Below are positions 26,323-33,883 of a stretch of 64,000 bases of DNA, piece by piece. This DNA is from Bacteroidales bacterium (GTDB taxonomy: Bacteria > Bacteroidota > Bacteroidia > Bacteroidales > WCHB1-69). Under the pieces are notes generated by a model that did no database searches, was not told where the DNA came from, and saw only the letters and a program-made list of their open reading frames with translations. The stretch is taken from positions 1 through 64,000 of the forward strand of contig JAFPVR010000068.1 in the NCBI GenBank assembly GCA_017395245.1, read 5' to 3'. Numbering within the stretch: position 1 is the stretch's first letter; each line of letters opens with the position of its first letter. The position numbers were made by a program, and so were the translations under genes.

Positions 26323-26724
26323 ATGGAAAAAGAGAATCCCATTGAAGAGGCCAGAAGATACGTGGCCAACGCGGAAGAGATCATCAAAAAGGCGGAATAT
26401 GACCCTGAAACGAAGTCATATACAGACAGTAAGTACGTCAAGACCGCCGGCGATATCCTATGGAAGGGATGTCTCATCGCCCTTGACGCGGTGTTTCACA
26501 TACGCAAGGGCAAGGGCCGCCCGTCGATAGACAAATACAGGGAGGCTGCCAAGAAACGCGACGGAAGATTGCTGAGGCTCATGAACAACGGCTATGATGT
26601 CGCTCATCTCTCCATGGGCTACGACGGCGTCAAAGGCAAGAAAGTCTGCGATTCGGGCTTCGAGTATGCCAACGACATCATCAACTACTGCGAGAAACTT
26701 CTCCCAGTGCCGGTGGTCGCGTGA
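26323..26724 (+). CDS. DUF5618-like small helical protein
   Basis: A 133-residue, mostly helical cytoplasmic protein: EEARRYVANAEEIIKKAEYD, KYVKTAGDILWKGCLIALDA, and YANDIINYCEKLL at the C-terminus. The pattern resembles the DUF5618 family found in Bacteroidota, whose members look like HEPN-type helical bundles. No catalytic motif such as RX4-6H is evident. It has its own promoter and is transcribed alone as far as can be seen, since the next gene has its own -7 element. Function unknown. The family assignment is from memory of sequence character and is moderate. Confidence 0.65.
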   Translation: MEKENPIEEARRYVANAEEIIKKAEYDPETKSYTDSKYVKTAGDILWKGCLIALDAVFHIRKGKGRPSIDKYREAAKKRDGRLLRLMNNGYDVAHLSMGYDGVKGKKVCDSGFEYANDIINYCEKLLPVPVVA

Positions 26725-26780
26725 GCGGCGCGAGGTGCCGGAATTTTGAACGAAGGCAAACCTTACAAGCAAAAAAATTG

Positions 26781-26788
26781 TATCTTTG
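26781..26788 (+). promoter_or_regulatory. -7 promoter element of the ROK kinase gene
   Basis: TATCTTTG 22 bases before the ATG at 26811. It rules out the longer frame that opens at 26721. Confidence 0.72.
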
Positions 26789-26810
26789 CGCGGTAAAATT
26801 TTACACGAAA

Positions 26811-27920
26811 ATGTACAACAACGACCCGCGCACCGTCATCACCTTGGACGCCGGCGGCACGCATTTCCGTTTCTCGGCAATGCGCGGCTGCGAGGCTGTG
26901 ACCGACACCTTTGAAATCCCCACCCACCCCAACGATCTTCCCCAACTTTTAGAGGATTTGAGGATTGGGTTCCAGCACATTATCGACCAGCTTCCCGAGC
27001 GTCCCGTGGCCATCAGCTTCGCCTTCCCGGGCCCGGCAGACTATCCCAACGGCGTGTTTCCCGACCGACTGAGCAACTTTCCCTGTTTCGAAGGCGGCGT
27101 TGCCCTTGGCGCATATTTGGAGGAGCAGTTCGGGCTACCGGTCTTCATCAACAACGACGCCGACCTGTTCACCTACGGCGAGGCGCTGGCGGGTGCACTG
27201 CCCGCACTCAACGAGCGCATCCGCAATGCGGGCGGCGTGAAGGAGTACCGCAACCTTATCGGCTTCATCCTCGGCACGGGCTTCGGCATCGGCATCACCA
27301 CCCACAACCAGATGTATGTGGGCGACAACTGCTGCTCCGAAATCTACTGTTCGCCCAGCAAGTGGGGGCAGGAGCTCATCGCTGAAGACGGCGTCGCGCT
27401 CCGCGCCGTGCTGCGCCACTACCGCGAGCTGGCCAACGACCCGAAGGCTGCCCAATATACGGATTCCTACGACATCTACCGCATCGCCGACGGCACCCTC
27501 AACGGCGACCAAGAGGCCGCACGGAAGGCTTTCGACCGTTTCGGGGAGGCTGCGGGCTATGCCATCGCACAGGCCGCCTGCATGCTTGACGGCATTATCG
27601 TACTCGGCGGCGGCGTCAGCAAAGCGGCCAAATTCTACATGCCCGCCCTGCTGCGCGAGATCCGCATCGACATGCACACCCTCGACGGCCGCACCATGCC
27701 CCGCGTACCCTCCTACGTCTATAACCTCGAAGACCCGCAGGAGTTCGAGCAGTTCGTCCACGGCCAGACCAAGGAAATCGAGATCTACGGCACCGGCCGC
27801 CGCATGCGCATCGACACCCAGCGCCGCCTCGGCATCACCCTCTCCCAACTCGGCACCTCCCGCGCCACCAACATCGGCGCCTACTGCTTCGCATTGCACG
27901 CCCTGGACGCAAAAATGTAG
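26811..27920 (+). CDS. ROK-family sugar kinase/regulator homologue
   Basis: A 369-residue cytoplasmic protein of the ROK family (actin-like ATPase fold). It shows the phosphate-1 loop TLDAGGTHFRFSA near the N-terminus, the catalytic NNDAD, the FILGTGFGIGI loop, and the adenosine-type LDGIIVLGGGVS near the C-terminus. The family phosphorylates glucose or other hexoses. The canonical ROK zinc motif CxCGxxGCxE is absent: the region reads CCSEIYCSPSKWGQE (about 174-188), so this is a divergent member. It is followed after 91 bases by phosphoglucomutase, a logical glucose to Glc-6-P to Glc-1-P pair. Its TAG stop is supplied by the first bases of a GTAGAGACG repeat. Confidence 0.85.
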   Translation: MYNNDPRTVITLDAGGTHFRFSAMRGCEAVTDTFEIPTHPNDLPQLLEDLRIGFQHIIDQLPERPVAISFAFPGPADYPNGVFPDRLSNFPCFEGGVALGAYLEEQFGLPVFINNDADLFTYGEALAGALPALNERIRNAGGVKEYRNLIGFILGTGFGIGITTHNQMYVGDNCCSEIYCSPSKWGQELIAEDGVALRAVLRHYRELANDPKAAQYTDSYDIYRIADGTLNGDQEAARKAFDRFGEAAGYAIAQAACMLDGIIVLGGGVSKAAKFYMPALLREIRIDMHTLDGRTMPRVPSYVYNLEDPQEFEQFVHGQTKEIEIYGTGRRMRIDTQRRLGITLSQLGTSRATNIGAYCFALHALDAKM

Positions 27921-27962
27921 AGACGAACAACCGTGTAGAGACGCACGGCCGTGCGTCTCTAC
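27917..27962. repeat. GTAGAGACG repeat, half copy plus perfect palindrome
   Basis: A half element (GTAGAGACGAACAACCGT, 27917-27934) is followed at once by a 28-bp perfect palindrome with arms GTAGAGACGCACGG (27935-27962). The stop codon of the ROK gene is the TAG at 27918-27920. Confidence 0.88.
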
Positions 27963-28011
27963 GACAACGTTTCGTCGATACAATAAACGATAAACAAAAA
28001 AATCACCCAAT

Positions 28012-29739
28012 ATGGCAAAAGACCTTACCCAGCAAAACATTGATTCCTGGTTAACCGGGAAATTTGATCAGAACACGAAAAAAGAGATTCTGCGCATGCA
28101 GGAAGAGGATCCGGCCGCGCTGTCGGACGCCTTTTATAGAACCCTGGAGTTCGGCACCGGCGGCATGCGCGGCATCCTCGGCGTCGGCACCAACCGCATG
28201 AACAAGTACACGGTCGGCTTCGCGACACAGGGACTGGCCAACTACCTCATCCGCTGTTTCAAGGAGAACATCAAGGTGGCCATCTCCTTCGACTCTCGCA
28301 ACTGCAGCACAGAATTCGCGAGCATCGCCGCCAACATTTTGGCTGCCAACGAAATACAGGTCTATCTATTCGACTCGCTGCGTCCCACGCCGGAACTCTC
28401 CTTCGCAGTGCGCCACCTGCAGTGCAATGCCGGCATCATGATCACCGCGTCGCACAACCCCAAAGAGTACAACGGCTACAAAGTCTATTGGAATGACGGC
28501 GGACAGCTCGTGCCCCCGCACGACAAGAACGTCATCAACGAGGTCAACAAAATCAAGGAGGTTGACCAGGTGAAATGGGACGGCCGTCCCGACCTCATCC
28601 GCAGCATCGGCAAAGACGTTGACAACGTGTACCTTACGCTCGTCAAACGGCTGTCGTTGCACCCCGAAGTCGTGGCCGAAACCCAGGGCCTCAGCATCGT
28701 CTACACCCCGCTGCACGGCACGGGCATCTCCGTGGTGCCGCAGGCGCTGTCGGATTTCGGCTTCAAGAACGTCCACATCGTGGAGGAGCAGGCCGTGACT
28801 GACGGCAACTTCCCGACGGTGAAATCGCCGAATCCGGAGGAGTCCGCCGCCTTGGAGCTGGCCGTCAAGCTGGCCAAGAAGGAGAAGGCCGACATCGTTT
28901 TGGCCACCGACCCCGACGCCGACCGTGTGGGCATCGCCGTGCGCGGCAAGGGCGGCAAATACCAGCTCTTCAACGGCAACCAGACCGCCACGCTGCTGTT
29001 CCACTACGTGCTCTCGCAGACCAACATCAACCCGACAGAGAACAACAATTTCGTGGTCAAGACCATCGTCACCACCGACCTAATTGACGAGATGGCCACC
29101 GACTACAACGTCGAGTGCTACAACGTGCTGACGGGTTTCAAATACATCGCCGAGAAGATCCGCGAGTTCGAAGGGCAAAAGAACTTCCTCGTGGGCGGCG
29201 AAGAGAGTTACGGCTACCTCGTAGGCGACTTCGTGCGCGACAAGGATGCCGTGTCGGCCTGCTGCCTCATCGCCGAGATGGCGGCCTACTACAAGACCGT
29301 CCACAAACGCACGCTCATCCAACAGTTGGAGATGCTCTACCGCCAGTACCGTTACTACAAAGAGGCTATGGTTTCCCTGACGGAGCCCGGCGAGGCCGGC
29401 ATGCAGGCCATCCAGAAGCGCATGAGCGACCTGCGCGAGAACATGCCCATGACACTCGGCGGCCAGCGTGTGCTGAAAGTCCACGACTACAAGTCACGCT
29501 GCACCTGCAACATGGTTTCCACCACAAACGACCGCATCGAGCTGCCCACCTCCAACGTGCTTCAGTTCGTCACCGCCGACGGCAGCAAGATCACCGTGCG
29601 TCCTTCCGGCACCGAGCCCAAGATCAAGTTCTACTTCAGCGTCTGCGAAGCCCTCAATCCCGAGCAGAGCATGGAAGAGGCCGAAGAGATATTGGCAAAA
29701 CGAATTGACGCGCTGAAAAAAGACTTAGGACTTCTTTAA
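28012..29739 (+). CDS. Phosphoglucomutase/phosphomannomutase
   Basis: A 575-residue alpha-D-phosphohexomutase of the PgcA-like length class. Visible motifs: the catalytic phosphoserine loop TASHNPKEYNG with S147, the Mg-binding DPDADR at D300/D302/D304, the sugar-binding GGEESYG (about 402), and the phosphate-binding RPSGTEPKIKFY near residue 530. It interconverts glucose-1-P and glucose-6-P (or mannose phosphates) in the cytoplasm. An N-terminal helical part and GTGGMRGILGVG are typical of the bacterial PgcA/PGM2 subgroup. It lies downstream of the ROK kinase on the same strand, with only a repeat between them and no evident promoter, so co-transcription is likely. Confidence 0.94.
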   Translation: MAKDLTQQNIDSWLTGKFDQNTKKEILRMQEEDPAALSDAFYRTLEFGTGGMRGILGVGTNRMNKYTVGFATQGLANYLIRCFKENIKVAISFDSRNCSTEFASIAANILAANEIQVYLFDSLRPTPELSFAVRHLQCNAGIMITASHNPKEYNGYKVYWNDGGQLVPPHDKNVINEVNKIKEVDQVKWDGRPDLIRSIGKDVDNVYLTLVKRLSLHPEVVAETQGLSIVYTPLHGTGISVVPQALSDFGFKNVHIVEEQAVTDGNFPTVKSPNPEESAALELAVKLAKKEKADIVLATDPDADRVGIAVRGKGGKYQLFNGNQTATLLFHYVLSQTNINPTENNNFVVKTIVTTDLIDEMATDYNVECYNVLTGFKYIAEKIREFEGQKNFLVGGEESYGYLVGDFVRDKDAVSACCLIAEMAAYYKTVHKRTLIQQLEMLYRQYRYYKEAMVSLTEPGEAGMQAIQKRMSDLRENMPMTLGGQRVLKVHDYKSRCTCNMVSTTNDRIELPTSNVLQFVTADGSKITVRPSGTEPKIKFYFSVCEALNPEQSMEEAEEILAKRIDALKKDLGLL

Positions 29740-29789
29740 TGTAGAATGATGAATGATGAATGTAGAGACGCGCCACGGCACGTCTCTAC
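29740..29789. repeat. AATGATGAATG word tract followed by GTAGAGACG palindrome
   Basis: TAGAATGATGAATGATGAATG leads into GTAGAGACG-CGCCACGGCA-CGTCTCTAC (29762-29789), an imperfect copy with 9-bp arms. Confidence 0.85.
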
Positions 29790-29822
29790 AAATCACCAAT
29801 CACAATTCACAGATCACACAAA

Positions 29823-30404
29823 ATGACCATCACCGAAGAACGAATACGGCAGATCGTACGCGAGGAGATCGAGGCGTACTTCCAGCGGCTGACACAGGGC
29901 GGGAAAGTCTTGGAAGAGCCGAGGGGGGAGTACAACACCTTGCGAGACGCCAAGGAGGAACTGTACAAGCGGGCTATGGACGCTATGGACGCCACGCTCG
30001 GCGAGCAGGAGAATCCGAAGGTGGGCATCTTCTGGTACTCGCCGCAGTTGCAGGACGTGTTCGGCGTGGTGGCCATCGACGCAGCCACGGCACCCAAAAG
30101 CGGCAACGCCGGTTTGCGAACCTGCAAGGAACTCCACAAATATCTCTGGAAGAAGCAGTACAACTACGACAAAGCCCACAACCTCGACAGCCCGTTCCGA
30201 GGCGACTACAAGTTCACGCCCCGCGGCCAAATCTTCTACGACGACGAGCTTGACGAATACCATGTGATGGTCGGTGCCTGGCTCAACGACCACCCCGAGG
30301 CCCGCGACAAGATCCGCGCCGCCTTCAACCTCACCGACCCCAACCTCCGCGTCACCTTCGAACGCGGCATCCACTGGGAAATCGGCATGGGCTACGGCGA
30401 GTAG
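29823..30404 (+). CDS. Hypothetical cytoplasmic protein
   Basis: I do not recognise this 193-residue protein. It starts with an amphipathic helix (ITEERIRQIVREEIEAYFQR), followed by a mixed alpha/beta domain with the conserved-looking strands VGIFWYSPQLQDVFGVVAID and RGQIFYDDELDEYHVMVGAW, and ends in WEIGMGYGE. There is no signal peptide or membrane segment. Codon use matches its neighbours. It lies between phosphoglucomutase and acyl-CoA synthetase on the same strand, with repeats on both sides. Its TAG stop is created by the GTAGAGACG repeat at 30401. Confidence 0.7.
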   Translation: MTITEERIRQIVREEIEAYFQRLTQGGKVLEEPRGEYNTLRDAKEELYKRAMDAMDATLGEQENPKVGIFWYSPQLQDVFGVVAIDAATAPKSGNAGLRTCKELHKYLWKKQYNYDKAHNLDSPFRGDYKFTPRGQIFYDDELDEYHVMVGAWLNDHPEARDKIRAAFNLTDPNLRVTFERGIHWEIGMGYGE

Positions 30405-30428
30405 AGACGCGGCGCGCCACGTCTCTAC
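30401..30428. repeat. GTAGAGACG palindrome overlapping a stop codon
   Basis: Arms GTAGAGACG and CGTCTCTAC around a CGGCGCGCCA core. The TAG at 30402-30404 terminates the preceding gene. Confidence 0.88.
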
Positions 30429-30476
30429 AATTCACCTCTCACTAATCACTGTTCACAAATTAACAAACGACCCAAT

Positions 30477-32549
30477 ATGATCAACCCCAAATTATTAAAT
30501 CCCCAAAGCATCGTAATCTGCGGTGCGTCCAGTGACATCCACAAACCCGGCGGCAAAGCCCTGAAGAACCTGTTAGAGAGTGCGTTCAAGGGCGAAATCT
30601 ACGCCGTAAACCCCAAAGAGGCCGAAGTGCAGGGCGTGAAATGCTACGCCAAGGTCGATGATCTGCCGCAAGTTGATTGCGCCATCCTCTGCATCGCGGC
30701 CAAATTCTGCGCCCAGACCGTCGACGTGCTGGCCAAAGAAAAAGGCTGCCGAGGCTTCATCATTGTCAGCGCCGGTTTCTCGGAAGAGAACGAGGAGGGT
30801 GCCGCCATCGAAAAGCACATCGTTGACACCATCAATTCGGTCGGAGGCTCGCTCATCGGCCCCAACTGCACGGGATTCCTGAACACCAACTACAGCGGGT
30901 GCTTCGACACGCCGATTCCGAAACTCGACCCCAAAGGTGTCGATTTCATCACCGGTTCCGGCGCGACGGCCGTCTTCATCAAAGAGTACGGCATGAGCAA
31001 CGGTCTGAAATTCAACAGCGTTTGGGCTGTCGGAAACAGTGCCCAACTGGGTATCGAAGACGTGCTGGAGCACCTGGATGAGACCTTCGATCCTGAGAAG
31101 TCAAGCCACGTCATCATGCTCTACATGGAGAAGATTGGCGACCCACAGCGTCTGCTGAAACACAGCCGCAGCCTCATCAACAAGGGCTGCAAGATTGCGG
31201 CCATCAAGAGTGGCGGTAGTGCCGCCGGCTCGCGTGCGGCCTCTTCGCACACGGGTGCGCTGGCCACTAACGATGCCGCTGTGGATGCCCTGTTCCAGAA
31301 GGCGGGTATTGTGCGCTGCCACAACCGCCAGGAACTCACCACTGTCTGCGGTGTCTTCATGCATCCCGAGCTCAAGGGTAAGCGTTGCGCCGTCATCACC
31401 CACGCCGGCGGTCCTGCCGTGATGCTCACCGACGTGCTGTCGAACGGCGGCATGGAGGTCCCCCCGTTGAAGGACCATCCCGCCAGCCCCGCCCTCTTGG
31501 CGAAGCTCTTCGGCGGCAGCTCCGTGGGCAACCCCATCGACTTCCTCGCCACCGGCACCGCCGAGCAACTCGGCTACATCATCGACACCGTGGAGAACGA
31601 ATACGACGAAATCGACTTCTCCGTGGTCATCTTCGGTTCGCCCGGATTGTTCAGCAACAAGGAGGTTTACGACTTGTTGGACGAGAAGATGAAGACCTGC
31701 AAAAAGCCCATCTTCCCCGTGCTGCCGAGCATCATTAACGTCAAGCAGGAGATTGAGGACTTCATCGCGAAAGGCCGCATCAACTTCCCGGAGGAGTGCG
31801 TGTTAGGCAACGCCCTCGTGAAGGTGTGGAACACCCCGAAGCCGCAGCCCGAGAATGTGGAACTGCCTAAGATTGACGTGGCCCGCATCCGCGCCACCGT
31901 CGACCGCTGCAAGGACGGCTACATGGAAATCGCCGACTACAACGAACTTTTGGACGCCGCCGGCATCTCCCGCAAGAAATCTGTGGAAGTCTCCAAGAAG
32001 GAGGACGCTTTGGCGTTCGCCAAGGAGGTCGGCTGCTCGAAGGATGTTCCGTTGGTGATGAAGGTCGTGGGCCCGCTGCACAAGAGCGACGTGGGCGGTG
32101 TCACCTTGGGTGTCAAGGACTTGGACACTGTGGCCAAGGAATTCGACCGCCTGATTGTCATCCCCGAGACCTACGCCGTGGAGATGTACCCGATGTTGGA
32201 CGGCACGGACGTCTATATCGGCGCCATCCGCGACCCGAAGTTCGGTCATCAGATCTTCTTCGGTTTGGGCGGCATCTTCATCGAGGTGCTGAAGGACGTG
32301 CAGAGCGCACTGGCACCCATCACCGCTGCCGAGGCCAAGGAGATGCTCACGAAACTGCGCGGCTACAAGATTCTGCAAGGCGTGCGCGGACAGGAGCCCG
32401 TCAACCTCGACCTCTACGCCGACCAGGTGGCGCGTGTGAGTGCATTAGTGCAGGCCGCTCCCGAAATCGTCGAAATGGACCTCAACCCGCTATTGGGCAA
32501 CCCGCGTTACGTCACCGCCGTGGATGCCCGCATCCGGTTGGAGAAATAA
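30477..32549 (+). CDS. ADP-forming acetyl/acyl-CoA synthetase, fused alpha and beta subunits
   Basis: A 690-residue cytoplasmic enzyme: CoA-binding domain (1-130, VICGASSDIHKPGGKALKNL), succinyl-CoA-ligase-like domains (150-450), and an ATP-grasp beta part (480-690, VVMKV-type core with HKSDVGGVTLGVK and IYVGAIRDPKFGH-like GAIRDPKFGHQIFFGLGG). The phosphorylated histidine is H258 in SSHTGALA. The enzyme converts acyl-CoA, ADP and phosphate to the free acid, CoA and ATP. That is the final energy-conserving step in peptide fermenters, and it complements the ferredoxin-dependent 2-oxoacid oxidoreductase at the window start. A second copy of its last 15 codons and its terminator region occurs at 35193-35297 (see findings). 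Confidence 0.92.
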   Translation: MINPKLLNPQSIVICGASSDIHKPGGKALKNLLESAFKGEIYAVNPKEAEVQGVKCYAKVDDLPQVDCAILCIAAKFCAQTVDVLAKEKGCRGFIIVSAGFSEENEEGAAIEKHIVDTINSVGGSLIGPNCTGFLNTNYSGCFDTPIPKLDPKGVDFITGSGATAVFIKEYGMSNGLKFNSVWAVGNSAQLGIEDVLEHLDETFDPEKSSHVIMLYMEKIGDPQRLLKHSRSLINKGCKIAAIKSGGSAAGSRAASSHTGALATNDAAVDALFQKAGIVRCHNRQELTTVCGVFMHPELKGKRCAVITHAGGPAVMLTDVLSNGGMEVPPLKDHPASPALLAKLFGGSSVGNPIDFLATGTAEQLGYIIDTVENEYDEIDFSVVIFGSPGLFSNKEVYDLLDEKMKTCKKPIFPVLPSIINVKQEIEDFIAKGRINFPEECVLGNALVKVWNTPKPQPENVELPKIDVARIRATVDRCKDGYMEIADYNELLDAAGISRKKSVEVSKKEDALAFAKEVGCSKDVPLVMKVVGPLHKSDVGGVTLGVKDLDTVAKEFDRLIVIPETYAVEMYPMLDGTDVYIGAIRDPKFGHQIFFGLGGIFIEVLKDVQSALAPITAAEAKEMLTKLRGYKILQGVRGQEPVNLDLYADQVARVSALVQAAPEIVEMDLNPLLGNPRYVTAVDARIRLEK

Positions 32550-32577
32550 TTGCGAAATCATAGCGGAAAATGCGGAA

Positions 32578-32613
32578 AAGCGCGGAAACCCTTCGGGGAT
32601 TCCGCGCTTATTC
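32578..32613 (+). terminator. Terminator after acyl-CoA synthetase
   Basis: AAGCGCGGAA and TTCCGCGCTT form a 10-bp stem around a GGGATT-type loop, followed by ATTCGTTT. A related structure occurs at 35263-35297. Confidence 0.82.
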
Positions 32614-32708
32614 GTTTCAGGTATCATCTGAATTATTTTGTTATCAGATATTTACAAATAAATTTTAATAAAGCGTCAGGTTGTTAGCCCGTCATAACAA
32701 AAAAAGTG

Positions 32709-32716
32709 TATTTTTG
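32709..32716 (+). promoter_or_regulatory. -7 promoter element of the NYN gene
   Basis: TATTTTTG 104 bases before the NYN start, leaving a long structured leader. Confidence 0.68.
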
Positions 32717-32719
32717 CGG

Positions 32720-32792
32720 CCATGATTATACTCATGGCTACGCGTGCCCGATAGCGCAATCTTTCCTGCGTTAATCTTGATAATGGGCACGC
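32720..32792 (+). promoter_or_regulatory. Structured 5' leader of the NYN gene
   Basis: Two hairpins are drawn directly from the sequence. The first is CCATGA/TCATGG (32720-32725 with 32732-32737). The second is GCGTGCCC/GGGCACGC (32742-32749 with 32785-32792), which encloses a further AGCGCA/TGCGTT pairing. The leader is unusually long for this window. A cis-regulatory role is inferred, not shown. Confidence 0.5.
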
Positions 32793-32819
32793 CAAACCAC
32801 GAGTTTTATTGTTAACCTT

Positions 32820-33527
32820 ATGAAAAACAAAAATAGCAATTTACCCCCATTGAGGATTGCCGTTTTGATTGACGGTGGCTTTTTTATCAAACGATTCAAT
32901 GCCTTATACAATAAGGGAGGTGACATGTCCGCTGAGGAGGTTGCACATGCAATGTACACCATGGCACACTCACACGTAGGCAACAACAATATTCTTTACC
33001 GAATATTTTACTACGATTGTATGCCTCTCGAGAAGAAGTTCCACAATCCGATTTCAAAGCGAGTGGTGGATTTCAGCAAGACAAAAGAATGTCTTTTCAG
33101 AAAAGCTCTTTTTGAAGAACTGAAGAAAAAACGTAAGGTAGCTTTGCGTCTCGGTTCAGTGAAAGAAAACGGACAATGGCAAATTTATCCGGCCAAAGTG
33201 AAAGAACTTATAAAAGGAGATATCAGCGTGGACGATTTGACCGAAAACGATGTGTATTTGAACATCAGACAGAAGAGCATAGATATGAAAATCGGCGTTG
33301 ACATTGCTTCGTTGTCTTTGAAACGTTTTGTTGACACTATAGTTCTCTTTTCTGGCGACGCAGACTTCGTCCCAGCCGCAAAACTTGCTCGCCGAGAAGG
33401 TGTTGATTTCATTCTTGATCCAATGAACGCCAATGTTGACCCGCAATTATTCGAGCATATTGACGGTATGAAAAGCGTTATCCCACCAAATACAAACAAT
33501 CGAAAGAAACAAAAACAAACAAGATAA
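32820..33527 (+). CDS. NYN-domain (PIN-like) putative ribonuclease
   Basis: A 235-residue protein of the NYN/DUF88 (LabA-like) family. The first strand reads RIAVLIDGGFF with its metal-binding Asp. A central acidic segment (DMKIGVDIAS) is followed by VDTIVLFSGDADFVPAAKLA, whose SGDxDF is the family's second acid cluster. A Gly-containing VDFILDPM strand and a very basic tail (NNRKKQKQTR) end it. NYN domains are RNA-cleaving or RNA-binding nucleases. The gene is clearly more AT-rich than its flanks and lies in an islet bounded by duplicated DNA. It is the first gene after a structured leader. The target RNA is unknown. Confidence 0.88.
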   Translation: MKNKNSNLPPLRIAVLIDGGFFIKRFNALYNKGGDMSAEEVAHAMYTMAHSHVGNNNILYRIFYYDCMPLEKKFHNPISKRVVDFSKTKECLFRKALFEELKKKRKVALRLGSVKENGQWQIYPAKVKELIKGDISVDDLTENDVYLNIRQKSIDMKIGVDIASLSLKRFVDTIVLFSGDADFVPAAKLARREGVDFILDPMNANVDPQLFEHIDGMKSVIPPNTNNRKKQKQTR

Positions 33528-33606
33528 AAAAAGCCATAAAGTAATCATTTGTTCTTCTCTTCGATAGCATTATTATTCAAGTACTCTTGTAAGATAATAT
33601 TTTTTG

Positions 33607-33614
33607 TATTTTTG
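33607..33614 (+). promoter_or_regulatory. -7 promoter element before the stem-rich leader
   Basis: TATTTTTG, 269 bases before the next start codon. It fixes the probable 5' end of a ~260-base leader or small RNA. Confidence 0.65.
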
Positions 33615-33870
33615 CCCCGTCAACCTTCAAGGCATATTTTGCCGGACGGTTGGTGAGATTTTATTGAAAAAACGAAGCGTTATGCTCGTCTTGTGAATGG
33701 GAACGTAGGAAATTTCCATGGCAATGATGCAAGAGAGTGTTACGGCTTGCGCGAATAACGTGGGCTGGTTCCACATCTTCATCATTAGGTTTCCTACGAC
33801 CTCCATTCAAAGAAGTGGTGTACAGTGCAACGCTTCTTTTGTGTTAGATGCTCTTGAGGTGCTGAGGGGC
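33615..33870 (+). ncRNA. Candidate structured RNA / attenuator-type leader
   Basis: About 255 bases between a -7 element and the ATG at 33884, with no credible gene. Stems seen: GCCCC (33614-33618) with GGGGC (33866-33870) closing the whole; CCGTC (33617-33621) with GACGG (33645-33649), mutually exclusive with CAACC (33621-33625) and GGTTG (33648-33652); GGCA/TGCC (33631/33640). Also ACG-AGC/GCT-CGT (33672-33689); CGTAGGAAA (33704-33712) with TTTCCTACG (33790-33798); AATGATG (33723-33729) with CATCATT (33780-33786); GTTA/TAAC and GTGG/CCAC inside. Last is AAAGAAGTG (33809-33817) with CGCTTCTTT (33831-33839) followed by TTTG, terminator-like. No known riboswitch signature was recognised. It is either an independent small RNA ending at about 33842 or a regulatory leader. 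Confidence 0.55.
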
Positions 33871-33883
33871 GGATTTAGTAACA

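Noticed and set aside
33615-33870. Known riboswitch, tmRNA, RNase P RNA, 6S or SRP RNA
   Set aside because: I looked for the cobalamin, TPP and c-di-GMP core words, the RNase P and tmRNA conserved boxes and the SRP tetraloop region, and did not see them; an Rfam scan would be decisive.
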